A program made the position numbers and the translations under genes. The notes beneath the pieces were generated by a model. The model made no database searches. It saw only the letters and a program-made list of their open reading frames with translations, and was not told the DNA's origin. From contig VSJF01000003.1 in the NCBI GenBank assembly GCA_009739215.1, positions 248,001-312,000 of the forward strand: DNA of 64,000 nt, read 5' to 3'. Numbering within the stretch: the stretch's first letter is position 1; every line of letters starts with the position of its first letter. Source of the stretch: Floccularia luteovirens (Eukaryota > Basidiomycota > Agaricomycetes > Agaricales > Squamanitaceae). Of the stretch, positions 11,133 to 22,376 are shown piece by piece.

Positions 11133-14077
11133 ATGTCAAGCCCTCATCCGGCGTATACTCATCCAGGGTCAAGCCCATCGTCGTACTACCATCAGTCTCC
11201 CCCGCCAACTCACCATGTTTACGGAAATCATGGTCCCGGGCCGAGTATTAATCCCACATACCAATACAGTTACCCTCAGCCTCACTTCAATTCTCACCAC
11301 ATGCCTCATAATCAAGGGCACAGGGCCAACGGACGTGGGGGCGGTATTGGTGGTTCTCATTCCTCTCGTGGCCTACATACTTACCAAAATTTTACTACTC
11401 AACATCCACCATATACTCACGTTGTTCATGCACCCCAAGGTCAACACCCTACCCACCACAATCCATACGTAACACCCCAAACAAAATACAACCCGACATA
11501 CGCACCCCACTACGGAAACCATATTCAGATACCCTACTCTCCAGTCCATACCACTCACTCCCCAACATATTCTCCATCTTGGCAAGTTCAACAGCAGCAT
11601 ATATCTCCCCTTCCAAAACAGGAGCCAATGCCTCAACCCCAAGAGATACCATCTACTGTATCAGGATCCTTCTCCAGCACCACAAGCACTTTTGGATTCC
11701 CAGCCATATCAGATTGATTTGTCATCAAATCACATAGAATCTACGGTTGAAACATTATCTCCAACTCTTGCCCCTTCAACTCCAGAACAAATTCCTCATT
11801 CGTCTTCTTATGCCAAAATGGGTACAATATATACATCGGAATCAGACCCTTCCTTGCCCTCTGAGCTATCTTCTGTCGACCCCCAATTGCCTGCCCAGTC
11901 AATGGTAAACCCAGTAGCTACGTTTGCCATCTGGTCCAGAAGACCTCACAAACCATCGCTTGCACCTAGTATTATTATCTCTCCAGATGCGCGTCCTCCT
12001 GCTGAAGTGGTGCAACTAGCCATGGACATGAGAACACCCCCGATCTCGCCCGTGTCATCACCTGTAATTCCCGTTAAGGTTCTTCCACCTGACACATGCA
12101 CCGGCGACGAACCAAAACATGGGATAAACGAATTGAGTGCTACTGCTCTGGTTGCCTCGTACAAACAGTCTGATGAAGCTGATCGACCCCCTCTGTCATC
12201 CTCATCCCAAACGAACTCAACGGTTCCATCGACGTCGGTGACAGAGACTACGAATACCCCAACAGTACCTGGCTCTCCAATTTCGTCAAATACTTCTGTC
12301 TCTTTGATGGGAACCCCAGTGAAAGATGGTGTTGCCCTGACAGCCGAAGCATCCTCTGAGTCCACTTCCTTGCCAGACCCTGTGATCGAAAATAAACAAG
12401 CTCCTGTACCAGTACCTGTCAAAAAATCGTGGGCATCTCTTCTCCAACCTTCTACTTCCAAAGCGGCTTCAAACGGCATAAAAAACGCACTTCCGACATC
12501 TTCTGTTGTCGGCTTCTCTATTCCTGCGAGCTCATCTTCTGCATCACAACTCGTTTCTGTATCACCATCGAAGAAGTCAGAGCTTGTTAGTTTGTTAACT
12601 ACTGTACCAAGTGCTCCTCCAGCTCTCCCAATTATTCGCCCTCGAGGCTTGGTGAATAATGGGAATATGTGTTTTGCAAATTCTGTCTTGCAAGTTCTAG
12701 TTTATTGCCCTCCTTTCCAAGGACTTTTTAGTCAATTGGGATCTTTGTTGTCGGCCCCTGGGAAGAATCGGGAGGGTATAACGCCATTGGTGGATGCCAC
12801 GATCGATTTCTTGAAGGAGTTTATCAAGGAGAATAGAACATCTAGCAATGATTCTACGAACGGACGGGGTAAAGGAAAAGAGAAAGAACGAGACGAAGAA
12901 GAAGATAGGGAAGGAGAGAGTTTCTTGCCGACTAACATCTATGATGCTATGAAAGAGAAAAAGAGATTCGATAACATGCGGGTGCGTAATTCGGAAATTA
13001 TACTACAATCATACCATTTACAAATCAATAGGGTGGTCACCAAGAAGATGCAGAAGAGTTCTTGGGATTCTATCTGGATACCTTGGAGGAAGAGTTACTC
13101 TCCTTGCTGAACTCAATATCACCACCCCGACAGAGTAAGTCTGATGCGATCGAGGAAAAGGAGGAAGCTGCACCTCAAGAAGAAGATGGATGGTCAGAAG
13201 TAGGGAAGCGCAATCGCACTGTCGTTACCAGAACCGCAAGTTTTCTCTCTTTCTAAAGGTTCATAGTGTACTGAATGTCTAGCCTGTAGATAAAAGCGAC
13301 TGAATCACCGATATCACGTATATTTGGTGGCAAATTCAGATCAACGCTCCGGGCGCCTGGACAAAAAGATTCAGTAATCGTTGAAGATTGGAGATCTTTG
13401 AGACTAGACATTCAAGTGAGTGTGTAGTTGTATCAGCGCCTTCCACATCCTAATACGTTATTCAGCGAGAACAGATACATTCAGTTCAAGATGCATTGTC
13501 ATATATATCACATCCTCAACCTGTCCAGGTGGCGAACCCATCTCGACAAGGTGTAGTCATCCAAGCGAGTCAACAAATTCTCATCGAGTCACTACCTCCC
13601 ATTCTCGTGCTTCACTTGAAGCGCTTCTGTTATGATACAAAAGTAGGGGGTGTAGTGAAAGTGGGAAATCAGGTCAAATTTAGTCCTGAACTCGAGGTTG
13701 GACCTGGTAAGCAAAGTGGTGTGATTTCGGTTTTCCTTGGTTAAGCTCTTCCTAGATGTCATGGTTGCAACTTCAAAACGTCCGACGCGTTACAAACTCT
13801 TCGGGGGTAAGTCTACAAGGAATTATACTTATATTGCTGTGATGTTTATGAACTTTTACACCAGCCTTGTACCATCACGGCCATTCAGCTTCTGGGGGAC
13901 ATTACACCCTAGATGTGCTACACCCAAATCGATATCCTGGTGCAAAGATAAGGGAGGGTTGGGTTAGGATTGATGATGAGCTGGTCTCGGATGTTCATCC
14001 AGAAGATGTCTTCAACTCAGTCGGAACGAGATGATATGAGATGTGCATATCTGTTATTCTACAAAAGAATCCGATAA
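11133..14077 (+). CDS. Ubiquitin-specific protease of the USP10/Ubp3 type, one +1 frameshift near the C-terminus
   Basis: Exons: 11133-11657, 11704-12981, 13032-13235, 13290-13415, 13466-13706, 13756-13806, 13865-14077; about 879 aa. The first 300 residues are His/Pro/Tyr- then Ser/Thr-rich and disordered. The catalytic domain shows the Cys box GLVNNGNMCFANS (Cys near residue 498), GGHQEDAEEFLGFYLDTL, PPILVLHLKRF, the His box SGGHYTLDV and VRIDDELV, the normal USP order and close to USP10/Ubp3, which with the Bre5/G3BP partner acts on stress-granule and trafficking targets. The 46-nt intron 11658-11703 is inferred because the frame changes there; a +1 indel is the alternative. Intron 13236-13289 has a GC donor. 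In the last exon the frame breaks at GG 14023-14024; one base fewer gives ERDDMRCAYLLFYKRIR and a stop at 14075-14077, otherwise a premature stop falls at 14032-14034. Confidence 0.94.
13236..13289 (+). other. GC-AG intron in the USP10-like gene
   Basis: The flanking exons are conserved (NRTVVTRT before, IKATESPISRIFGGKF after) and join in phase 0 only if the intron starts at GCAAGT (13236) and ends at TAG (13289). Using the GT one base further in would put a stop into the next exon. Confidence 0.8.
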
Positions 14078-14267
14078 TGTATATCTATATAGTTGTCGTA
14101 TTGGTTTTAGCTTTGTAGGGAGTCAGAATATATGATACATTGTTGAAGGCAGCGAAGACTTCAACTTTGCTCCAAGTAGATTGGTCAGCATTAACAACTC
14201 TAAATTGACGTGCAGTACACTCTACTTCAGACAGACTCTCTATCAGATTCTTTCATCTTTTCGTTCA

Positions 14268-16894
14268 ATGGCTACTATTACCACACAATCCCGTCCCACC
14301 GCAACCCGTGGTGCCTATAGGTCCCGGGGAAATAGAGGACAAGGAGGAAACAGGAACCGTGGCCGCAAGGCCAGCGTTGACAAAAGCACTCCAGAGAAAT
14401 CTAACTTAGAAAAGGAACCAAAGAATACAGAAGTGGTTAACAATCCTGTAACCGACATCAATGATGGTGAAAGTGCTGAAGGCGATTCAGATTTGTGTTG
14501 GATCTGCGCGGAACCAGTCAAATATTATGCAGGTCTCTGAATGTAACCATCGTACATGCCATGTCTGTGCGCTCAGGCTCAGAGCATTATACAAGAATAC
14601 CGACTGTACATTCTGTAAAGTAAGTAATACTATCATCTTCAATATATGCCAAACTATATTCTAATTATTATTTTCGCCGCACATAGGCTCCACAGACATC
14701 TGTTATCTTTACGGTATCTGGTGATGCCGAATTTTCGTCATATACTCCAGAATCCATTCCACACAAGGATGCTAAGCTCGCAATAAGTTTCGAGACCCAG
14801 GAGATGATGGAAGACACTCTTATTCTGCTTAGATTCAACTGTCCAGATGAAGATTGCGATTATATCGGAAATGGGTGGGGAGACCTCAAATTACACACTC
14901 GCGCAGTGCATAACAAGCTCATGTGGTTTGTCTCTCCCGCCGCTCAATCTAATGTGTCTTAGCGTCTCAGCCGTTTTCCAGTGATATATGTGTACGGTTT
15001 AAGAAAGTTTTCGCACATGAACACGCACTATATCCACCAAATGTTCTACCTATCCATTTACCATCGATGCATCAACGGCCCCACCAAAAACAAATCCCCA
15101 AAGATCAGATAGAAGGTGGTATCCACCCCCTCTGCGAATTCTGTCGCGAATGCTTCTTCAGCAATGATGAACATTACACTCACATGCGACAAAATCACGA
15201 GGAATGTTTCATTTGCAAGCGTAATGAGATTAGAGACCAATAGTTTGTTAAAACGCACTACCTCCTCTGATCTATTTTTGAATTTTTTTCTTTGAATCTA
15301 GCTTCATGAACTACGACAGCCTGGTAGGTGTCTGCAGCGACGATGATAGACTTGGTTTCTGAGTTCTATATACAGGAAAGGCATTTTAACAATGCCCATC
15401 ACCCTTGCATGCAACCACAATGTTTAGCTCGCAAATTTGTTGTTTTCAACACTCTCCTCGACCTTCAGGCTCATATGGTAGAGGAGCATGGGGGAGATAT
15501 GACTTCACGCGATAAAAAGGACGCTCGTAGAATCCAGGCTGAATTCGCCTTTGAAGAAGTGAATCGTGGAGGTAGAGGAGGCCGGAGGGATAGAGGAGAC
15601 CGCGAGAGGGAACGAGAACCGCCTCCACTTCGCCAACCACAGCAACCCCAGCCTCAACCAACTTCAGATGGACCTCCACGACCACCAGGCAATGGCAACC
15701 GTAGAAGAGAGGCCTTTGGAGGTAGTTTGACAGGTTGAAGGAGGTCCGAGTTCAACCCCAGTAAATAACAACACCCCTCATCAAAGTCGCCCATCCGTCA
15801 CCCCCTCGCGGAGACATAGATGCTGCAACTGCAGAGTGAGTAGAAGAATATATATATCAGGAGACCTACATACTGACCATAGATGTAGGAGACACGCGTC
15901 ATTCATGGCTCGGTTGCAATCCTTATCTGCTAACCCTACAACTGCTGTGTCTGCAGTCAAGGCTGCAACCAGAGGTTATCGAGCTTCAGAGTCCAGTTCT
16001 CGAGACCTGATCTCCACAATCTGGAACGTATTAGATCGTAACCTTGAACACACAGCTAGTATCGTAAATGCGTTTGTGGACCTACTCGATGATGAAGAGA
16101 AAAAACAAGATCTATTGGCATCATGGAAAGGATTTATGATTGAGGTACTAAACTTTGTCGGAGTTCCCGAACCTATATTGAAATGCCTCTTTGACAGCAA
16201 CGTCGACAGTTCCCTGATCTTGTTCCAACTAGCTTTGGGGAAGGATATGCAGGTATAACCTCAGGTCGTGTGTTAAATGCCAAACATTCTACAGCAATTA
16301 GATCTTCCCAAAAATCATCACGTCAAATTTGGGATAGGGTTGCACAAGTGGCAGCGTCATCATCGTCGTCATCAAGCTCGAATCCTCGTTTAGGTCTTTC
16401 AACAAGAACGCCCGATGTATTTCCCGTACTTGCGAACCCGAGCCCAAGTTACCCCTCCGCTCCTGCATTTCATAAAGGTCAGAGGAACACACCATGGTCG
16501 GCAAGTGCTGCAGGTTTCAGACCTGCTCCTTCTCCACCATCCGGAGTGTTTACTGTATCGGAGTTTCGTGGCCCAGCTAAACCACAGTCAGCGACTAGTA
16601 GTTCACAACAAGTCCCTCCGAAGCTATCGAGTGCACTTTTCCCAGAGTTGCCCTCCGCAGCAGCTAAAATGAAAGCACCCGTCAGTGGAAATTCATCTCT
16701 GAAAAATATTATTGGGAAGTTCGACCGCCCCCTCAGTATCCGCTTGGCAAGCTGGTGCAAGCACTCCTCCTAGTAGTCGTCAGGACGCTGAGGAGCCGAC
16801 TCCTGCACAAAGTGTTAGTACAGAGCCCAAGGGAAAGAAAGGAAGAGGAAAGCAAAAACAAACGTTGTTCACCCTTGGCTCCTTCCCTGCATAA
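14268..16894 (+). CDS. HEL2: Hel2/ZNF598-type RING E3 ligase (ribosome collision sensor), several +1 frameshifts
   Basis: Exons: 14268-14619, 14687-14925, 14982-15242, 15302-15323 (22 nt), 15376-15835, 15883-16144, 16198-16894; about 760 aa. After a basic Arg/Gly-rich N-terminus comes the RING (CWICAEPVKYYA, then SECNHRTCHVCALRLRALY and DCTFC), then paired C2H2-type fingers (NCPDEDCDYIG, CDICVRFKKVF, CEFCRECFF, HEECFICKR, HPCMQPQCLARKFVVF), a linker, the RGYRASES helix region, a Ser-rich stretch and the conserved end KGKQKQTLFTLGSFPA. Hel2 ubiquitinates small-subunit proteins of collided ribosomes. Secure +1 breaks are at GG 14532-14533 (inside the RING) and GGG 16714-16716 (before the C-terminus). 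Between 15731 and 15820 the frame changes twice; either two further +1 indels or one 86-nt intron (15734-15819) explains it. It starts only 190 bp after the deubiquitinase stop, same strand. Confidence 0.93.
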
Positions 16895-18982
16895 TCGACT
16901 TGGTATAGATGATCTAGACTTCTTGTTGGTAAACTGCTGTGATACATGTAATACCAATGTATATGTAAATATTCAAAACCATCAAGGCGGTATTACCAAT
17001 TTCCATCAATTACATTAGAGACAGATTGCCTTTGGAAAGGTGAAAAAGACAGCGGCGCTTCGACGGCTGAGAAGCCTGTTTTTCATTATTCGCCGTGGTG
17101 GGAGACCTCGGACGCTTGATAACTTAGAAGGTAGAGGATATATACTGATATATATATTAGACCCTGGGCATCGTCAAATATAGCACTGAACCAGGGGTGA
17201 ATGTCTACAAATATTTCGCCACAGGGTGTTCTTCACCAAATGAGCCCAAGAGCAGAGCTACACACAACATCGACAAGGACACGTACACAATCAGTGAGTT
17301 ATGGCAGAAGATAAACGTATGTGTTTTCGTAATTGGATGTGTTCGTAAAAAAACAGCAAACCCTTCTTTGCCTGCTGTGAAAAATAATCCCTGCGTAAAA
17401 TAGTGCTGTTGAAGAATTGACTAAGGAATATTATCATGGTTTTGTTCGAGACATCTCAGGGCAACTCCAGCTAAAAATTCCATTCCAACCCACCGAACTG
17501 ACTCCAAGTCATGAAGATAATTATGGATAAGATCCGGCGGACTCACCCTGACAACAATTGGATCAGACTTGAACGATTTCTTGATGAATCAGGTCGAAAC
17601 CCCGATCATGTAACAACCAGTCTCAATTTCTATTGCCATGAAATCAATCATTCCCTAAGTATTTCTAAGAAAAAACTAACAGATCGAATGTAAAGATTGT
17701 GATAACAACTCACCCTGTAGTTTCCCCCTGAGTTCATGGGAATTCTGCATTCCAGGTCAAACAAATTTCCCTGGTCACTCACGAGAATATTGCGGAGGTG
17801 ATATCTTGATGAACATGACCTATTCTATGCAAAATTTCAATTCCTATAATATATGTTGGGTCATCACTGGAATTGGTGACAAGATAGAGTGAACCTTCAC
17901 AGCATGTCGCAAGGCACGGAATAATTGCTTGGTGAACCAGACATTGCAAGTACTGCTTAATAAAATAAACGGGTGTACTCGTGATTGAACTTATGATGAT
18001 GAATTCATACTCTTTTTAATGGGACCACCTGGAATGAGCCAATATTATCCGGGTGATGTTTGTCTAGATCGAATAAGGACAAATTTTGGGTGATTGGATT
18101 GTATTCTCAAAACAGGGTGCGTCGGGGGGTCCGAGTCGAAATAATGATGAAGTTTAGAGTGTGTTATCCCTATCGTCAATAATAGGTCTATACGCAAGGA
18201 TGGTTAGAAAGAACATTCCCTCCTCATAAGAACATCCTAGGGCTCGAGAATGACATGACACATATCGGCTTCATAAGGGCAATCTGCATCCAACAAACAT
18301 CATTTAGAACAACTGGATCGCCAGCGACCGCCCTGGTTTGCTCCAAAAGACAGGCCTTGAGCACTCAGGTTGCACGACCGTGGATTACATCGGCGAAGAG
18401 ATCAGACAGGACATCTTCGTTGCGATAAATCTGGGTTATAATCCCATCATTGATCTTGCTGTGAACCTGTATTTCAGTGTTTCTTTCCTACAGGTTTTCC
18501 AATGCCGCGGATAAGTTTCATGATAGGGTCCTATCCAAGTTGAGCAAGAATGGTAAGGGACAACTAAGTGGCCAGGTGAGTGAGCTCCCTGGGTATCTGT
18601 GGTGGGTTAATAAATAAGTGTACTATGCACCGGTATATGTACATCAACCAACCTCTATTGAGTCAAATGTCTTGGATACCGAAACAGCACTCTGGCAACA
18701 AACCACAACCGTGTTGTTGAATCTTCAATAGAAATGTTGTTGAACAAGTAACACAATTCAAGTACTGGTATTCATGAGCTTGATCTCAGTGACACTGACA
18801 GCTTGAGGAGATCGACAGCGAGGCTGAGAGAAACTATAATCACGTGATAGCCGTAATTATGTCAGACGTTGTCGTCCACCAATCCGGCAACCCCTGAAAA
18901 TGGTGACAAATTATTAGAGGCTTAGCAAGTACCATGATGGCTCAACGAAGTTTTCCCAATGAGCTGTTAAAAATTTAACCTC
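16895..18982. other. Intergenic stretch, no gene seen
   Basis: About 2.1 kb between HEL2 and the first cutinase repeat block. Open frames are short (about 60-70 codons) and lack motifs or plausible splice context. Nothing else identified. Confidence 0.5.
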
Positions 18983-19413
18983 AATGGTCCAATCGAACGA
19001 TGACAAGCTCAGAAGATCATTCACATGATTTCCTTTGCAACAATCACCACTATAAGTTGCGACTGCTACTCAAACACGTTCATAACATGGATGATATACG
19101 CATCGCCGGGTGCATTCATTCATCCACATGCTTGGGAAACTACCAGAGCTGCGGGTCTGTAGCTAGTGACCTCAAATTTTTGTCTTAAGAGGTGAAGTAC
19201 TCTACTTGGTCAATCAGTACACACGCCTCGCTGAAACATATGATTCTATCACAGTAATGGTGAGAATACATTAGAACCTCAAGTCGCTCAGCTGGACAAG
19301 AAGACCCATTTGCTCTTTGGTACGGGTGCAGTATAGTCTTCGAGAACTCACCATCTAACTCAAGCGTGCGCAGTTTCTAATTTCCCCCATGGCACATGTA
19401 CCTCCTACTCTGA

Positions 19414-19423
19414 AGATATAAGA
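19414..19423 (+). promoter_or_regulatory. TATA box of cutinase copy 1
   Basis: GATATAAGAA lies about 75 bp before the start codon and is conserved at the same distance in copy 3 (and with small changes in copy 2), which supports it as the core promoter. Confidence 0.65.
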
Positions 19424-19491
19424 ACGCTCTTGTTCTTCGGGCTCTGCTTCCCTAGCACAGTTTTCACCCAGAAAGCAAACCCGTCCAAGAA

Positions 19492-20192
19492 ATGCTAGCA
19501 TACACTCTTGTCCTTGCACTTAGCAGTCTGTCTGCTTTAGCTGCTCCTTTAGTGGACCGACAAGCATGTGCAGATGTGACAGTCGTCTTTGCGCGGGGAA
19601 CTACTGAAGCGGAACCTATTGGTTCGATTGTTGGACCACCTTTCAGGACTGCTCTTCAGAGTGCTCTTGGAGGTAGGACCCTTAACTTCATTGGGGTCGA
19701 CTATGCAGCAAATGTTGCTGGTTTCTTGGAAGGGGGCGACCCACAAGGAGCTAGGACAATGGCCAGTGATGTCACTTCGATCGCGAATTCTTGCCCAAGT
19801 ACCAGCATTGTCATGTCTGGGTATAGGTAATAAACTTCGTCAATATTTAAATAAGACGTTGCACTAATAGACGTTTGGTTGGATAGCCAAGGAGCACAAT
19901 TGGTGCATCTTGCAGCTCCCCAGCTCTCTTCAACTGTGCAGAACCGGGTCGACGCTCTTGTAGTATTTGGTGACCCCGACGATGGCCAAGCTTTCCCGGG
20001 TGTCCTGAATGGACGCTCCATAACATTCTGTGCAACTGGTGACGATATTTGTGCAGGCGGTATTCTTGTATTACCTCCTCACTTGAGTTACGGAGCGGTA
20101 CGTGGTATAAATCTCAAATAAGTACATGTTTGACAAACCGTTTTTAATAGGATGCTGGACAAGCTGCATCTTTCGTAGTTTCTCGTGTTTAA
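19492..20192 (+). CDS. Secreted cutinase (CE5 family), copy 1
   Basis: Three exons: 19492-19826, 19887-20097, 20151-20192, giving 195 aa with no frame problem. A signal peptide (about residues 1-17, cleavage near SALA/AP) precedes the mature enzyme. Cutinase features are CADVTVVFARGT, NFIGVDY, the nucleophile motif GYSQGA, the Asp motif CATGDDIC and the His motif PPHLSYG, so the full Ser-Asp-His triad is present. Such enzymes hydrolyse plant cutin and other polyesters outside the cell. The first intron interrupts the codon of the catalytic serine (AG|C). First of three tandem copies; its sequence is the most regular of the three. Confidence 0.94.
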
Positions 20193-21110
20193 AAAATTGT
20201 ATAAGAGAATGGCTATGGGGATCTGATAGGATGATTGTACGAAAAACTTTTTGAAATCAACAGGAATTTGGCTATACCCTATTAAAAAAACTTACATAGG
20301 GTGAAATATTGGCCGGATCATATTTAAGAATGCGTGCAGCATGGAACTTGATATACAATGTTCAGGCTTAAAAATAGAACATCAAGGTATAACGCTTCAT
20401 TTAACGAAAATTGGACAGTGAAGTGTGTAAACGCACATTTAGACTAGAGCCCATACGTATTGTCCGTTGAACCAAGTGGTGCAGTTGTCTGACGGCTGAG
20501 AATCTGCAGTTCGGAAGGACATATTTACTCTACATGCGTTGATGGGATTCGAAAGTCCGCGGCGACACACGGAGATTGGCAGAAGGTCTTTAAGTTGGAC
20601 CATTCTCAAAAGTGAATATAATAGCGACCATCTTAGGTAAGTTACCTGCAGTATCTTATTAATTGAAGTCCTTAGTGAATGCACACAAATTACAGAATGG
20701 ATAGAGACAGTGAATGCTGAGATATTTGAATCAACCGAGGGTGGGAATTCGAACTGTTCATGATCATAACATGGATGATATACGACTCGCCAATTCTCTG
20801 GGTGCATTCATTCGACCACATTAAACCGCCGGAGGGGTTGCTCCATAGTCAGTAACCTCAAATACTCGCCTTGAGAGGAGAAGTGCTCTACATGGTTAGT
20901 CAGTACACATACGTCGCCAAAATATATCATTCCATCACCCTTCTAGTTGTAATGGTGAGAATACACTAAAATCTCAATTCACTCAACGGACAAGGACACC
21001 CATTACTCTTTAATAGAACGGAAGCAGTAATCTCTTCAAGAACCTGTCATTCGGCTCAAGCATGCGTAACTTCTAGTTTTTTCAATGACACATGCACTTC
21101 ATACTCCAAA

Positions 21111-21120
21111 GATATAAAAA
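21111..21120 (+). promoter_or_regulatory. TATA box of cutinase copy 2
   Basis: GATATAAAAA lies about 64 bp before the start codon at 21175, at the position equivalent to the TATA boxes of the sister copies. Confidence 0.6.
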
Positions 21121-21174
21121 CTCTTCTGTTCTTTGTACTGTTTGAACACAGAGATCAAACCCGTTCCAGAAATG

Positions 21175-21884
21175 ATGGCGTACACCCTCATCCTCGCACT
21201 TAGCAGTCTGCCTGCCTTAGCTACTCCTTTAGTGGATCGACAATCATGTGCAGACGTAACGGTCATCTTTGCGCGGGGAACTCTTGAACCGGGAGGATCT
21301 ATTGGTTTGTTGGTTGGACCACCTTTCAAGACTGCTCTTCAAAGTGCTCTTGGAGGCAAGACCCTGAACTTCATTGGGGTCGACTATCCAGCAAGTCTTC
21401 ATGGTTTCTTGGAAGGAGGCGACCCACAGGGAGCTAGGACCATGGCTAATGACGTTATTTCGATCGCGAATTCTTGCCCAATGACCAGCATTGTCATGTC
21501 TGGATATAGGTAATCAAACTCATCAGTAATTAAACAAAACGGTGTGCTAATGGATATTTGATTGAATAGCCAAGGAGCACAATTGATACATCTTGCAGCT
21601 CCCCAGCTCTCTCCAGCTGTGCAGAATCGGGTCAATGCCGTTGTGGTATTTGGTGACCCCGACGATGGCCAACCTTTTCCAGGTGTCCTGAACGGACGCT
21701 TCATAACATTCTGCGCAACTGGTGACGATATTTGTGCAGGTGGTATTCTTTTTGTAGTACCTCCTTACTTGTTATACGGAGTGGTGCGTTGTATAATTCT
21801 CAAATAAGCACATGTTTAACAAACCGTTTTTCTACATAGGAGGATGCTAGGCAAGCCGCAGCTTTCGTCGCTCCTCGTGTTTAA
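21175..21884 (+). CDS. Cutinase-like protein copy 2, catalytic His replaced
   Basis: Exons: 21175-21509, 21570-21783, 21840-21884; 197 aa, reading frame open. An ATG three bases upstream (21172) is an alternative start. Signal peptide, CADVTVIFARGT, GVDY, GYSQGA and CATGDDIC are kept, but the His motif reads PPYLLYG instead of PPHLSYG: the codon is TAC where copies 1 and 4 have CAC/CAT. With Tyr at the general-base position ordinary cutinase activity would be lost, so this copy may be an inactive secreted protein or in early decay. The catalytic Ser codon is again split by the first intron. Confidence 0.88.
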
Positions 21885-22376
21885 AAAAACGGTTCAAGAG
21901 AATGGCTGTGGAGATCAGATAGGATGATTGTAAGAAGAACTTTATGAAATTAGACAGGAATTTGGCTATACCCTTTAAAACCCTTGCACGGATTAAATAT
22001 TGCACAGATCATATTTAAGGATGCCGCATGGAACTTGGGGACATCTACAATGTTCAGTTTAAAAATAGAACATCGAGGTAAAACATTGAATGAGTCAGTT
22101 CAGCTTGACTTTACGGCAAGTTTCTGTGATTGAAGCTAGCTGTGAATGTTTGTAAGAGAAGGGTGTTCTATAATTGTCAATTCTCAGCGCTTCGGTAAGA
22201 TATTTATAGGACTACCGTCAGAAATCAGAAACAATGAAAGCTGTGGATAACCCTAATACTTGCCAAATCCTGGGATCATTTTCATCTTATCAGGCATTAC
22301 GCATGCCATGTCTGTGCACGAGTATGTTACAGCACTAAGTGAGGATGTCCACACTGCCGTTCCCCCCGGGGTAGCC

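Larger units (their letters stand above)
18983..20402 (+). repeat. Cutinase tandem duplication, block 1
   Basis: This unit carries about 0.5 kb of upstream sequence, one cutinase gene and about 0.2 kb downstream. Its upstream part shares long diverged similarity with 23444-23851 and, from about 19075, with 20757-21174. Its downstream part, ending with the segment around 20370-20402 (AAAAATAGAACAT), recurs near 22060 and 24725. The duplication therefore took the promoter along with the gene. Confidence 0.8.
20757..22376 (+). repeat. Cutinase tandem duplication, block 2
   Basis: Same unit as block 1 but the similarity to block 3 continues about 300 bp further downstream (to about 22376 and 25062), through segments such as GGTATTTATAGGACTA-like sequence and CAAATCCTGGGATCATT. 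Blocks 2 and 3 therefore share an extra flank that block 1 lacks. Confidence 0.8.
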
